Origin: Atrichornis clamosus
Taxonomy: Eukaryota; Chordata; Aves; Passeriformes; Menuridae
Direction of reading: 5' to 3'
NCBI GenBank assembly: GCA_013400975.1
Contig: WBMZ01000392.1
Span: 172,095 to 236,094 of the forward strand
Length of the DNA: 64,000 bases
Under the pieces are notes generated by a model. The model did not search any database. It saw nothing but the letters and a program-made list of their open reading frames with translations, and had not been told where the DNA came from. The translations under genes and the position numbers were made by a program. Positions 36,629 through 51,246 of the stretch are shown piece by piece (the first letter of the stretch is position 1; the number at the start of each line of letters is the position of its first letter).

Positions 36629-39600
36629 TATATAATCAGTTAAAGTCTCTTAGTGTTTGCTGGGTAAAACTGATGGAAGCTTCAAGAGTTTGATGGCACT
36701 TTCATCTTGTAAACTCGTCTGGCCCAGGCATCCCACAGTGGAAACCCTGTGTGCCCTCAGGTAAGAAACAAAATAAAGTGGGGGAAAGACAACCACTGAC
36801 AGTTACACACTATAAAGGCACAGGGAATTTGTCAATTTGTAGAACATTGTCTGGGAATTACACTCCCTCTACAGGGCTGCTAAATTCCTGTCTTAGTGCT
36901 TCCTTGCAAGGCGTGACAAGAATGTGGAGAGCAAATATTTCATTTAGTGATACCAGAAGTCATAAAATCTTCAGGGAGACTGAAATGATAATGGTGACCT
37001 GACTCCACAGGGAGAAGACAGGGAAAGAACACAGTGCGCATTATGCAGAAGAAATTGTCTCACAAAAAACCCAGGGAGCTGGAAACAGGAGGAGATAAAA
37101 GTATGCTTCTGAACTCAGAATTGCCTGTGTGTAGGTGCTTTTAGTCAGACTGCCTTGTTTTCCATTGCCAGACTCAATATTCATTCTCAGAATACCATTG
37201 TAGTGAACCACGGTCACACATGCACCAGAAAATGAGCACATTTAGTGCACAGCCCGTACTGGAAAAAAATTGGAAAAGAGAAGACATAGATCAGTAAGTG
37301 GTAATTCCATCTTTATTATTGTTGAGGAAAGATTCTGCGCCTCTTAAATAACAAGGAAGCTTCAAAGTAGGGAGTGTTTTTTCTTTGAGGGAATATTAGC
37401 TTCAGTTTGTGGCTAAAATTACATGGGGTACCTAAATAATAATGAGACACTATCTATATATTTTTTCAGATATCTTCTGTAGAACCAAAAAACCCTGTTT
37501 CAATGCATTAACTTTTGACAAGCACAGGTAAATGTGATTCATGCTGCATAACCACAACTTACACATAACTACTACAGAGAAATTATTTCTGACTTCCAAA
37601 TACAGCAAGGATCCCTACATTTTGCACTTGAGCAGTCATAACAACATTGATGTTCAGGTATCTGGTCCCTCTAGTTCATCAAATCTGGCTGCTCTCACAT
37701 ATAATATAGTCATTTTCTTCTGTGAAAGTCAATTAAAAAGGTTAAAGGTAATCTTAATAATCTAGAGAATATATGCTGTAATGTCATTCTTCATAGTCAT
37801 CTTGATGATTTCACCCTCATATTCAACATTGAATATTTAAAAGTAAGCAGGATTTTGGATTTGGGTATTTTCTCTAAATATCTATTTGCTAAATAAAATC
37901 CTGACAAAATCAAAATCAGAGTGTAACGTCTCAAGTCCTGTCCTCAGTTTGCTACTTCTGCTTTACCTATGCACCTCTCCTTTAATACAGAAGAATCATT
38001 ACTGTGAATATGTTAAGGACGTGCAGAAAAGAATAAGGTACTCTCCCAGCATGAGTTCATTTTGATAGCAAAATTCTTAAATAATGTTACTTTATTAGTG
38101 ATAGATGCCTGTCTCCTTTCCTTAATAATCCATCCTAAGAAAAAATGCAAGTCCAGAGACAGTGAAGTTAAGTAATTTGTGTTCAGTGGAGATGTATGAA
38201 TACTGAGATGCTAATTTACCAATATATGATGCACTACAAAACATTTTCCTTGCCTAAACAAGTACTATGAACTTACATTTGAAAGCCTCTAAGATGTTAT
38301 AAAGATAGTGGTGAGATTTAAGTACTGGGGTGAACTGAGGGATCATTCAAGATATAGATAGGAATAGAGAGAAAATAAAGAGAAATGGAAGGGGAAATGA
38401 GATAGAAAAGCAATATGGCAAGGACAACCAGTTTGATGAGAAAGGAAAATGGAGAATCATACAGAAGTTATGCTCAGAGAACTGAAAGAGAAGATGAAAC
38501 AAATGAATTTGATGATAAATTCAGTAGGAAGCACTGTGGGAGTGTAGAGAGACTGTGATATAGCCTAGGAAGGATTTCCAAAAAATTAGCAACCACTACT
38601 TTTGTGATAGACTGAAAAGTATTTCGAAAGCAAGGGCCCTCCACATACTTTAGTCTCTCTAAACACCATTCCACTGAACAGTGGGACACTTCCATCTTTC
38701 CCAGACTACTAATGATGATTTCCATAACCTTTCTTACCTTCCCTAGAGCTTCAATGTAAAAGCCTTTCTAACATCAATAATAGGGCACCCCCTCCACAGT
38801 CCCAGCCCTACCCTCCAAAAGCTCCTGAATGGCTTTCCTGTCCCTTTTACACTGGCACCTGGACCTTGCTGAGTTGTGAAGCTCACAGGTTTGTTCCAGG
38901 CTTTTCTCTGTCTGGATTCTAAATTGCTTTTGGAGCTGAGTTAGGTATAAGCTGATGCAAACAGCAAGTGCTTTATGGGATTTGCAGTAACTTTTTTCTA
39001 CTGTGGGGATTAGGAGGACTAGGTAGAAGTAACTGTGATGAAAGATGTATGAGAGATTATTTTAGTGGGAGCTGAAGAGGGATGTTCTTTCAGGTATGTT
39101 GCAGTGAAAGAACTAGCCGAATTTAGTGACTTGCTTTATGAGCTGTAGTAAAGCAAGACACAGAGAGAAGAAAAAGAGGTTTTTCTGTCAAGGTGGCAAG
39201 GATATGAATGTTGGTACTGACAGCTAAGTATGAAAAGTTTTAACAAAATTATGCTTAATTAATGCTCTTTGTGCCCTTTCTGGACCTGGACCTTTCTCAG
39301 ATGGTGAGTCCTTACAGTCTTTGCTTTAGGTAGTTTTCAATAAATTAATTTGTGCAGAATGATGGAAACTTCTTCAAGGTTCCTTCAAACAGAAGTATCT
39401 TGAAAGTAATGGTTGTATTAATCCCTCAAGTGCTTTTTTTCCCTCTTGTTGTCATGCCATTAAATGGAGAGGCCACATGACATCTCTGTACTTCACGTCT
39501 CTGGAGCATGTAAACATTCAGTTAGAGCCAAATCAGTGCCTCTCATCTGCAAATTAAAAGCACACTGAAAGCTTCTTTGCTGAGATGTTATTTTTCATAC

Positions 39601-41118
39601 TCAAAGCAACTATTGCTTCTAAATGTGTTCCTCAGGAAAAAAAGGGAATGTAATTTGAAATACAGAAATAATTTAGGGGAAATTTGCTCTGTATTTTTTT
39701 AAGCATTGAGGCTAAATGATTACAAACAACATTGTGTTCAAGACTCAAGAGGAGAATATTACTGCTATTATCACAGAGATTTGCAATACGGTTGCAATAA
39801 CAGTTCTTATTTAAGAATGTAACTCCACTGCACCAAGACCTCAATAGGAAAAGATGATCTTTGACCCCACTGTATCACATAAGCAAACAATCAGAGTGGG
39901 GCAATTATCTCTTTCAAAAGAGAAGGGAACAGTTTCTACTTCAACCAAGCTACTAAAATGTGCTGAAAGTATGCCTACGACTTGTGTTGCACAATAGGCT
40001 TTGGAGACCATGTTTCTAGGTTTCAGGGTTTTGAGGGTTAATCATTCAAATCTTTATGTCTTTCTTCTAGTGGCTGAAGCCACTTCACTTTCTCCATGGA
40101 TTTTATAACCTTTTCTTGTGTTTCCCTGAGTAGTCCAACTACACATGGACTGAAATAGAGCATGTTTCAGAAGTACAGACTTATGCTGAAAGAGACAAGA
40201 TACAATGTCTGGATCCACAGCATTATTATAAAAAGTTGTGAGGCTGGAGAGAATTGATTCTGTACCAGAACATCTTTTCCTGTGGAAATAGGTAAAAGAG
40301 AGGAGAGACGCTTTTTATAGTTTGAAAAACACTCTGATGGATGCTTTTAATTCCTTTGCATTTAGTATCTTTCTGCTTGCTCCCTATACTTGAAACTGTA
40401 TTTTTCCTTCTAGACAGCTATGTTGCAAAGTCAGGAGCACTTAGAACTAATATTCTTCTATGTCATTTTTATTTGTTTTTTTTCTATTCAAACTCTGGTT
40501 GAACTCCAGCAACTCCCTCCATCTCCTCAGTTCTTGAGTTTTACATCTGCAGAATGACCCCAAGTTCCTGCATCAAGTGTTTTTGAGATGTCTGCAAAAA
40601 AAGCACTGTGCAAGAGCTGGTTTTCCTAGTTGCAAAACTCCAAACAGAATTAGTTTCACAGACTGTGAGCTATAATTAAGTAAAAAGAGCTCAAAGGTAC
40701 TCCTTTATGGGTACTAATCCAACTTCTAAATAGAAAAGTTGACAAAGCCAAATGCTTTGTGTCCAAGGAAAAAACCCAGATCACTGCCCTCTCCAACACT
40801 AGAAGATTATTTGTTCTGCAGTACCATTGTCTTTGACACTGTGGTTTGCATGCTTTGTATAAGACAAACAATAGAAGTACATTGAGGCAAAAGCTGGCAA
40901 GCTGTAGTGTCCTGTAAGAACCATGAAGCAATGCCAGCTCTTTGCAGACCAGTACTTTATGTGAGACTGAGGAGTGGAGAAAAGTGAGCTGAGAGAATAG
41001 TTAGTAAAGGAAAGAGGTCAGCCTACCAAATGTCAATAGAAAGTGAAAATTTGCAGTGAGCACCTTGAATTGCAAAATTACTTTTGCCAGGAAATTTACT
41101 GATATTTTTCCTGTACAG

Positions 41119-41156
41119 TAATGCAGCCCTATTCTTTACAGGGTCTGTGGATTCAG
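41119..41156 (+). other. Candidate micro-exon (38 nt)
   Basis: A good acceptor context (TTTACTGATATTTTTCCTGTACAG, ending 41118, with a branch-point-like TTACTGAT) is followed 38 nt later by a donor ATTCAG|GTGAGT. A second CAG acceptor lies inside it at 41141. The pairing is plausible but short, and nothing supports transcription. Confidence 0.12.
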
Positions 41157-44100
41157 GTGAGTGAAATAAGTGTCCTGTCTGCCTTTAATTTTTTACTCAA
41201 CATTAGCAAAATATAGTATGCTAAGAGCAGGTTGTCCAGCAGTGGTGTATTTTGTGCACTTGTTTTCCCTTTTAAGATTACTTGTGGATGCTGGACTACT
41301 GCATTTGAACATGGTAAGAATAACCAATACTTTAGACAGATTTTCTTTTAACAAGCTTATTGAACTGACATTGAACACAGACATATATCTAGGTGATAAA
41401 CGAAGGAGAAAGCACTGATGGTAGAACTGAAGTAGATGATGAGACTTTATTTTGGGGGATGAAGGAGGAAGAGGAATTCCACCACTTCCTGTTTGAAAGA
41501 TTTTTTTCCGTTTAATATTTGTTCTAAAGAAGCAGCCATGCTCTTTAACATGACCCCCTACAAAAACCCTCCCTGAGGGATATATTAGAAATTTTTTTTA
41601 ATCAAAGAGGATTTCCTGAAGAAAGGTTATTCTTCCTTTGTTTTCAACCACAGTCATCTTCCAGGGTCCACACAATTCTATGCTCTTTGAACAAAGCCAG
41701 TGTGAGCTTTGGGAGTGCTTATGTCTTAAAGAGATTTTAATATTAAGCCATCCTAAGGGCCTTGGGACAACAGGTCCAGGGATCTGAAACAAAAGTTGTG
41801 TTTTCTTCTGTCCTGCCAATTGCAGGGAATGATGGGGCAAGAAACTGGAAAGTCCTACAGATGAACATCTGTCTTCCAGACTGGTATTGCCAGCAGAATT
41901 TTGGGGTTTTTGATCATGGGTCAGTTTATACAAAACTCAAAGACAAAAACAAAGCCTAAGTTCAGTTGGAAAACACCATGTTAGAGGAGGTAAAATGTCA
42001 ACAAGGAGTAATCTGAACCAGCTTCAGGGTGTGTCTATCCAACCTTGCTTGTCAGAAAGATGTCATGGGAAGAAAAAGAAGCTTTCTTAAGTGAATAAAT
42101 GGGAAAAAGTTAGGTCCAATTGCAACATCAGAACATGTACAGGCACTAGTGTTCATCGAGATAAGACATTTTAGAAAAGCTTGGTCTAGGAAGTGTATTC
42201 ATATTAAACAGATAGCAGGGACTTGGAGTCACAGAATTTCATCTCAGTATGCAAGAAGCCATGAACCCCTGCATAAAAGTCTTGGAGGGCATGAATAGTG
42301 TAAAGCTGGTTATAGGATCAGCCCAGGTAGGTAAGAACCCACTCCTGCCCTGTCAGTATTTGCTCTTGCTATGTAACTGGATAGTAAACAGCTGAATTCC
42401 TGGTCTTGCTTGGGATCTTCTGATATCACCCTAAGAGAACATCAAAATATCCTTATGCTGAGTCAAAATCTGCATAAATAATGTACAGGCATGTCTAGGC
42501 CTTCCAGCAGGACTCAGTGTTTTTCAGGGAAAGCGATGACCCCAGATTCAAGTTCAAGGTTGCAGTGAAGATGGCCAGTGTAAAGAAACATCACCTGATG
42601 AGCAAAGGGGACCTTGCTGAACTTAATCAATGAGACCATCAGCTTGAAAGAAGAAAGGTGGTCTGTAAGGAGGAGTAGAATCCAGCAATGAAGAAAAGCA
42701 GGTGACTGGAAACAGGTAGGAAGCAGAGTGCTATTGGCGTAATTTTCTTTGCCGAATGTCAACCTTACGGAAACTGCATCTACCACTTCAGTTGCAAAGA
42801 GAGTTTAAACAGGTTTAAAGTGTGCTAAAACTAAAGATCTATTTAAATACAAGGAATGTCTGTCCTGTTTGATAGCCCTGATTCTAGTCTTGGTATGCTG
42901 TTGAATAGTGCTTTGTATCTACCACTCCACATCTATGTCATCATATGCTTATATCCAGCGACAAACAGTAAGCAGAGCACCCAAAATTGGGTCTATCAAC
43001 CCAAACTGGGACTAAGGACTCCAGAGGTCCACAGTGCAGTGAAAAAAGGCAAAGTTTACTAATCTGCATACACAAATGAAGATTCTCTAGGTGCCAGTAC
43101 ACTACTGAGTTGAATTCAGCTAATACACTTAGTTCAGTGGCTCATCTCCTCTCATTGGTGCATTGGAAGCTACTGCACAAGAGGTGCTGAGAGACACTGA
43201 GACAACCAACAAGCACAGCGGATTTGCTGTGTTTTGTTTTCCTTTTTATCCTCAGCACTGCATCACTGGAAGCAGTGAATGTGTGCAAACAAGCAAAGCT
43301 AGGCAGAAAACAGATGTTTTCCACACAATCAGTTCACAAATAATGAGACTGTTCCCAATCATGCCATTAGCTCTCCCCCTCTGCTACTGTCAGTGGAGTA
43401 CAATGGGAGCAAGACAATGGAGAAAAGACAAATGCACAATTCTTCTCTTTATGCAAAAGTGGGTAAAATTTCACTCCAAATATGGAAGTGTTTAAACCTA
43501 CAGGGTTTTTTCTACAAATTCAGAAATTTGGTGAAACCCAAAGGGATAGGATGGGTCAAAGGAGTATAACAGCATGTAAAATATTTTACTCATACCTGCC
43601 AAACAGTGACTATAGCTATGTAGGGTCAATAGTTTCTTTGGTTTTGTGAAGAAGCTGGTAAACAGAAGATATTGATCAAATATTGAACAAATGTCTGCAT
43701 CCAAACTGCCCTCCTCCTTCTCAGTGGAGTTTCAGAACAGATTCTCACTAATCTCTCCAGCATGACACACATCAGCAGTGCTACAAGCTGAGGTGACATA
43801 AAAGGAACATCTGTTACAACTCCTGACAACCTCTCCTATTTACTTATAGTTAATTACAATGTTAATTCCAAAGGAAGCCTTTCTTACCTTTTTTTTTAAG
43901 GTAATTTAGTTTTTTTCATGAGATATTGCCTATTACTCTCAAGATATACAAAGATAAATGGATTTTTTAAAATCTAAATTGCCTCATCTCATCAGCAGGA
44001 GACTGTTAAGAACCCAAACTACCCTTCACTGGTGTAATTTCCTGCTGAAGCCTGATGTGTTTCTCCAGTGCAGCTCAACACAATACAGCAGACTACTTAG

Positions 44101-45046
44101 ATACATAAAGCTTTTTCAGACTGAAAAACCAGTTGCCAGTACAAAGTTATTAAATAGACTCCAGGCTGAGACTGGTTTTCTTCTCATGGCAATCAAAGTA
44201 GTTGAAAAGCTCCTGACACCAAAACCTCATTTCATTTACATTATTCAGGAATGTAAATGGTCATCACGAAGATGATAATAGCAATGCCTGCACACATAAA
44301 TGACATATTTATGAGAAGATAGGAGAAGAATTTTTTCTCTGTAGGACAGAACTTGGATATGTGTGAAGGCTGAGCTCTTACCAGGCTCTTGGTGGTTTGA
44401 TCACCACTGGTGTATTGGCAGATAATTTAACAGGAAGCAGGAAAAATACACTAAAGTTGTGTTGACAAAGAATTAGCCCTATTGGAATAGAAGTTGCTGG
44501 TGACATAGACTACCTTAAAACAGACTGAAATTTTTGTACCACTGATGTAATTTTTCTCTTTCAGAAAATGTGGTAACACCTGATTCTTAGGCATCATTTT
44601 ATCTAGGGCTCCCTTTCTGTACTGATGGAGACTTTCAGGACAGTCTTCACTTGTGGAGGGTTCAATTTTAGAAAAGCAAAATACAGGAGGCAAATAAATA
44701 CTGACCTACTTTGAGGTTTAAAAGAAAGTCAGTGTGTTAATCATTGTGTCAGCCTGACAATTGTTCTGCAACTTTAAAGCCTGAGAAAGAAAAATATCAC
44801 TTATCTTTGCAGTTACATATTTCCTTCAGGTGTGTTGAAGTGGAAAGAGTACAAGGTAATAAAATTTTTTAGGCAAATTTATTGTATTCAGAATGTAAAC
44901 TCACGCCAAACATGGGTGCCTTTGCTTTTCCTCAAAGATGAAGCAGAAGAAACATGAATAAAATGAGAATTAAGCTATCCAGGTACACGTAACAGCAAAA
45001 TGCTTAATGATCCTTTCAGAATTCCCATTTACTAAGAATCAGAATT

Positions 45047-45059
45047 AAAAAAAAAAAAA
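45047..45059. repeat. Poly(A) run
   Basis: Thirteen consecutive A residues. Confidence 0.9.
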
Positions 45060-47049
45060 TCAGCTTTTTTCTGTCACGGAAATAATATTTTAAAACATAG
45101 GGTTCAATAATGGTCAAACCTAAGATAGTCTTACAAGTGTAGCAATTCTGCAGGGCTAGTGGATCACTCCCACAACCAGGTCCCTTGTCTTCACAGGGAT
45201 TTCTCCTACAGTTTTTCTCCCCTAAGGTCTAGTTAGCCAACATCAAGTGTAGTTTGATGGCAGGGCTTATGTGTGATTCCAGCTTGCACATGTTTGCTGC
45301 TGAGCTACAGTTAAAGGCACCACCCAGAGCCACGTCAGACCCCAAACACCACTAAAGTACAGAACAAGTCCTTGGAACAAGAACAGATCATCAGCAAAAT
45401 TCACATTTTGAGCATTTATGGGGCTGAAATGAAGAAAATTATTTTTGTAATCAGACAAAACACAAACACAAATTGCTAAATTTGGAATGAAGCAGTAATG
45501 AGGCAGTGGGCTTCAGCCATGGGACAGAGAGCCACACTCTCCAATGTGCCGACCACTCACCATGCACACATCATGCCTGGGAAGGTTTTCAGGAACAAAA
45601 CCAATATTCATTCTCTTACATTGGATGAATACAACTGACTCTAACTTGTCTCTGGCAGCAAACTAAAATGTTCTAATTTCATTGTGGAATAGGCACTGTG
45701 CTTGCCAAGGAATAAATATGTTTTATTTATATATACAGCCTGATCTGTTGTGGTCTGATTTTTTACCATCTAAATGAATCCATTTGAACAGGCTCAAATT
45801 AGGACTTCATGAAAGACTTTAGCGAAAATATTTTTGCCAGAAATAGGTTTACGCATTTAAACAAATTTCTGTTGGAAAAATAATATAATTTTAGTTGTTT
45901 TCACTAGAGTAAGGTAAGGAAATCATTCTGTTTCCAGTTGCTGATAGTGTTGCATCATGAATAAATCACAGTGCATGAAGAAGCAAGAAAATGAACCCAG
46001 GAACCTTGAGAAAAATTTGGCTAAAGGGCTGCAGCTTTTCAGTTGGACTTACATCAGTCTACAAGTAAATTCAACCCCTTCAATATTTGAATGCTCTGTC
46101 GCACTTTTAAACTTTTGCTGTGATATAAGAAAGGAAAAAATCAATGCCAACATGCTGGAATTTTCTGCAGTATAAGTGTACAGGTTCCTGGGACAAAATG
46201 AATAACATTATGTGTTTTTGCCCCAGGCTGCCTCAAAATGTACTTTCTCCCCCAAATCTCATCTTCCCAGGCACACACATCTAAAGGGTGTACAGAGAAC
46301 AAAGAAGTGATGTCATGAAGGGAGCACCCCTTTACTTTCTTGATGTCCTAGCAGAGAACACACATAAGATGTCTCCTTGCCAAGGAGGACACCTTGGTCC
46401 TGCTGTGCCACATCATTCTCTTACCCAACAGAAATGTCACTGGATTTTCTTCCTTTCTCCAGGAGGCTTGTTTGCGAGTTGTTTCAGTTATTTCTACTGG
46501 ATTTATGAGGGGCTTCAGAGCTATGCAGTGAGCATAAAAGTTAATGCTGCAATGTCTCAGTGGCATCAACCTCTGAGATGCTCCCAAGCACAGACTCATT
46601 TCAGAAACCTGTTTGCTTTATTTCTAGAGGTAACGATGGGCAAACAGGTCAGTCAATCTTACCATGTCCACCCTGAGTGAGAAAAGGCAGGGCTCGGCTG
46701 TGGACAAACAGCACCACTGACTTTCCCTGTTTCTGCAATGTGCCAGAGGAGGAGCAGAGTTTATGCTGGAGTTGTCTCCCATGAAAAGTTCTGAGCCAGA
46801 TGCAGGGAAGCAGATTGCTGACTGCACTGCACACCTCTAGTCCTCTCTTCCTAGTCTTTCAGATTAGATTGACAGCCTCTGTTCCATAAAGACTAGCTGT
46901 CTGGATGACCACATCTAATATGAACATCTGTCTACTGGTTATTTTTACAAAATCGTAGAAGAACCAGGAATTATTTTTTGTAACAGTAAGAGTTGTCTCT
47001 GTGTAGAAGGCAGAAACTTTCAAAAAAATTCCATTTACATAATTCTTAG

Positions 47050-47091
47050 TGTTCTGAAATAGTTCAGTACTCAGCACCTATTAGTTTGCAG
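47050..47091 (+). other. Candidate micro-exon (42 nt)
   Basis: The donor TTTGCAG|GTAAGTGAA at 47091/47092 is a consensus 5' splice site. The acceptor CCATTTACATAATTCTTAG, ending 47049, is acceptable. The exon would be 42 nt, and a stop-rich AT sequence surrounds it. The support is only the splice-site pair. Confidence 0.12.
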
Positions 47092-50000
47092 GTAAGTGAA
47101 CACCCTCGTCTGCCCTCTGAGCCTTGCAACCATGCAGAAATACACAATTTACTTCCATGTATGTTCGTAGAGGTTGTGTGGTAGATGAACTAAAAAAACA
47201 ATCATTCTTTATAAATAGTGTAAAACATTACCAGAGTGTCTGCAATCCTATAGATCTGGTAGACATGATTATTTGGAGCTTAACTGCATTTCTTTTACTT
47301 ATGTTTCATTGGTGATTGGAACAGAAAGATTGGGAATGTACTTTCAGGATGTTTGCTGACAGTGTCACATTGGAAGGTACCAGTATTGATAAGGCTTGGC
47401 ATATTGCAAAAAATATTGCTTGACCTTGTTAATAGAAATGAAGTGATTTGCTAACACTGCAACATGCAAGGCCGTGTGGAGAAGGGCTTATGCTAAAAAC
47501 TTCTGCTACCAGCTGGGTCTTGCCAGAAGACCCAAGAGAAAAGATGAACCTTGGCACTTTGGTTGATAAAAGCCTGACTCTACACCAATGTAAGGTAGCA
47601 CTGAAGAGAGCAAATGCAGCCTGCAAATACTGAAGGCAGAGAGTGTTTAGCAAAGTTTGGGAAAGTGCTGGTGGCACTCTGTAGTACGAATTTGGTCACC
47701 TGCCTGAAAAGGTTCAGTATGAGCTTAAATGAATGAAGTTTGTGGGACGAGCAGAAGAAAGGAGATTTTATACTGTCAGAATAAGCTTGGAGACTGGAAG
47801 GTGATAGAAAATATGGCTGATCATTTTAAGTGCAGTGTGCGCTAAAAACAAAGGGAAAAGGGAGGAAAATTTGAACTAAAGGATTATGTTAGCACAAAAC
47901 CAGATCAGCATGAATCACCCATGAGTACATCCAGGTTACTTTTAGAGGGTTGTTAAGCACAAGAGGGATGAGCTTCAGGAACAATATTCCTACAGGAGCA
48001 GGGCAGGCAGACACTTTAACACACGGCTGTGGCTCCAGCTGCCTGGGTCAGGAGGAACAGGAGTTCTAGACCCAGTCCAAAAGGGATGGCTGAGGTTTCT
48101 CTTTGGCACCATGCCTTTCCACTGCAAGCACTAAACATGGTCTGTGGCAGGAATGATAGGTCTGGATTCACAGTCCAAAGTATCTGATCAGTCACTGCAG
48201 GAGATTTTTTTCCAATATAAACTTAATCCAAATAAATGTGCGTATGACTAAATTTATATCCTAAGCAGGAAGATGCAATACAAAATTTATAGCAATTTTT
48301 TACTTTGATGTCAGCTGAGGAAGAAGCTGCAGTACTTGGTATAGCACAAGACTGGAATGTCAGAGTGCACCTAAGAAAACATCATAACCACAGGTACAAA
48401 TTAATGAACAAATTTCAACTACTTAATTACAGCAGTAGAATACCATATCTCATCATTAAACATATCCTTTTCATTCAACACCACAAAGAGCCCTAAGCAA
48501 GCATTTGCTGCATTGCTGAGTTCTGGTCTCTGACTCTTTCTGTCTGGAAACAGCCTGGTCACTGCTGCAACCTAAACACGTAATGTGCAGGTGATTATTC
48601 AATAACTTCTACACTTTCTGATGCCTTTAATTCTAACTCAGGAGAACAACCAGTGGGACTTTTGCCTGAAAGGCTCTTGATGAGAAACACAATGATTGGT
48701 GTGAATAAAAAGCAATAATGACACAGGATCTTATGCTCCTTAAGTATATTTCTATTCACAATCTAGTTTCTGGGTAACATAATAAACCAAAAGTGCTTGT
48801 TATAGTAAGAAGTAACAAAAGGAAGTTGTTCAATAGTAAGTAATTGAAAGTTGACTCAGCATGAGGACTAGGCTTTTATGGTAGTTTGACCACAAAGCAG
48901 TACCCTCTCCTTAGCAAGGAGATACAGTCATGCATGAAGCATTTCCATTTGAAGCAAAATCACAAGTTAATGTACATCTAAATAGGCTCCTTCATAAACT
49001 TTTATTTCTGATCATGAATATAATCTTTGTCCTATTTAAACCAGTATCAGAATTTCTGATTTGCTTATATAGCGCAACTGTTTGAAAACTTTAGTACTTA
49101 GATGACATCCAAGTTGTTTATTCACAGTATGACATTTATTTAGGGATGGAATTGGACAAAAATTAGCACTACCTAGTGTATTTCTCTTGGACTGTCAGAT
49201 CCTCTTTTTAAAAATTATCTAGAAATTATATTATAAACCTTTAAATACTGTGCTTTGTAATGCAAAACTGAATTCAGATGGTGTGCTACTATGTCTTCAA
49301 TGACCAGCAAGCATTGACATTCACACAGATCCATTTTGTAGATAAATTCAAGGAGAGATAAAAAAGAGAAGAATAATCCCATAAGGTTTTCCTTCCAAAG
49401 TCAGTCCTAAATGCAGCATCATAAGAAGTGGGAAAACATACTACATTGTATAATATTTTGTGGCAGCTATTCTTCAAGGAATGCAGCTCTGTTCTCTTAC
49501 ATGTTCTAATGCAAAATCTCAAACCTATGAGCCACAGCCATTTACCAGTACTACACAAACCTTCTCCTACCTATTAAGGGAATTTTGTCTTTTGACATTA
49601 AACTTCACAACTCTGTATGGCTTACTCTTTCTCACAAAGATTAAGATCATCAATTTGGATGCTTTCTCTTGTTTCTCAGCATGTTAAATTGTTGTTCCAA
49701 TCTTTGATTCTGGGTTGTTATTGTTCAGTTATTTCAGAGAGATATTTTGCTTTCATCTGAGCTTATTATAAATATAGCCTCACTCTCCAAGGAAATCAGT
49801 GTCATTAAATTACATTTTATTTCTGTATAAATACAGCAACAATTAAGCACATACACAAATTGTTACTTAAAATGTGATTATAGCAAGCAGAGGGATTGTA
49901 GAAACCAGTATCATCATTCTCAATATATTGGCTCCGTCTGTGGTTCTTTGAATGGCATTTGGGGATTTTTTTTTTAGTGATAATTGTAATGATAATTTTA

Positions 50001-51246
50001 CACTGTTATCATTGCAGAGCCAACACAGACATGGAAGGCTGAGTTGGATTCAGTTTTGCTTCACACATCATTAATAAACCTGTCAGCTCAGATCTGATTC
50101 CAGGACTTCTATTTCTGATGATGGAAAAAGAACAGAGTTCAATTTTCCACTGTGGTTTGGATTTTCAACACTAGCATTTAGAAACATTAGGGTTTGATGT
50201 ATAAGATCAGCAATGTCGACATAGAAGACTTTGAGAAAGGCAGCACTTGTGAAGAACAACAATTTTCAATTTCCTTTGTCCTCCTTAATCAATTCTAAAA
50301 GTTTTCTAATAAAGCCTTTATATAGGCTGGGTCACTATATTTTAGGTAGGAATTGTGACAGAACTGATTAAATATGTCAAAGCAGGAAGATGGAGAGACT
50401 CCAGCTGACAAGTTATGTAATTTCTTGCCTGTTGTGTGGAATCCATGGGAAGTACACAGTTTTGGCATTACAAACCACTGTCAGGTCCGTCAGAGGCATT
50501 ACTAGTGCTCTTTTATTGTTAGGTACATGAAAGGGTATTGTGAATTAAGTAGAAAGGCTCGTGTTGTGTCTTGCTTTGGCTAAGGGAAAGGAAGAGCATG
50601 GCAGGGAAAAATGAAGGGCAAATTACTGCAGAACATGGAAGAGTTCACCAAAATGTAGATTTGTGATCACAGTGAAGGATACAAAGGAATGAGGAAACAG
50701 CACATCAGTTACTCTCTTCATTTAACATGAATTCTTGCATAAATGCAAGAGCATTCCCACAGCAGTCCCCTGACACTAAACAGCAGTACATGACAAAGAT
50801 CATTACATACAGAGCTCCCGAATATTTCAAGGAAAGGGAGTTATTCAGACATGCTTTGAATCTTTCAGTCAGTAAATACTCTTCAGGGATACCCGCTTTG
50901 AGACACCATTCACATTCTCAGATGTCTCTAATTAAAGTGTCCAAACAGTGAGCTAGACTTAAAGGAAAGGACAGAGTAAGGACACTGTCCTGACAGAGTT
51001 AAAGTTGCTGGGATATGCCTCTAGCCTAAGGGAGAAATCCTTAGCTCTCAACTAAGAGTGCAGCAAAGTAATAAACAACCTGTTTTATGGTTTTATCTCC
51101 TCATAATCCAGTAATTGCTGTAAATAGGTGCTTAACTCTCACACGATCTAATGATGTCCTTTATACCCTGTCAGGTAACAATATTGAACTGAATGAAAAT
51201 CTGACTTAGACAAATCTGGCTCTCTGGATAGTGTCTCTCTGCCCAG

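Larger units (their letters stand above)
36601..45046. other. Gene-free stretch
   Basis: No gene or repeat family is recognised. It contains an A run (36615-36628), a CAG|GTAAG donor-like site near 36760 without a good acceptor, a purine-rich block (about 38340-38430) and a candidate micro-exon (41119-41156). Confidence 0.5.

Noticed and set aside
46288..46680. 130-codon plus-strand open frame
   Set aside because: No domain, signal or known homolog is recognised. It overlaps minus-strand frames of similar length, and the sequence holds several competing short frames.
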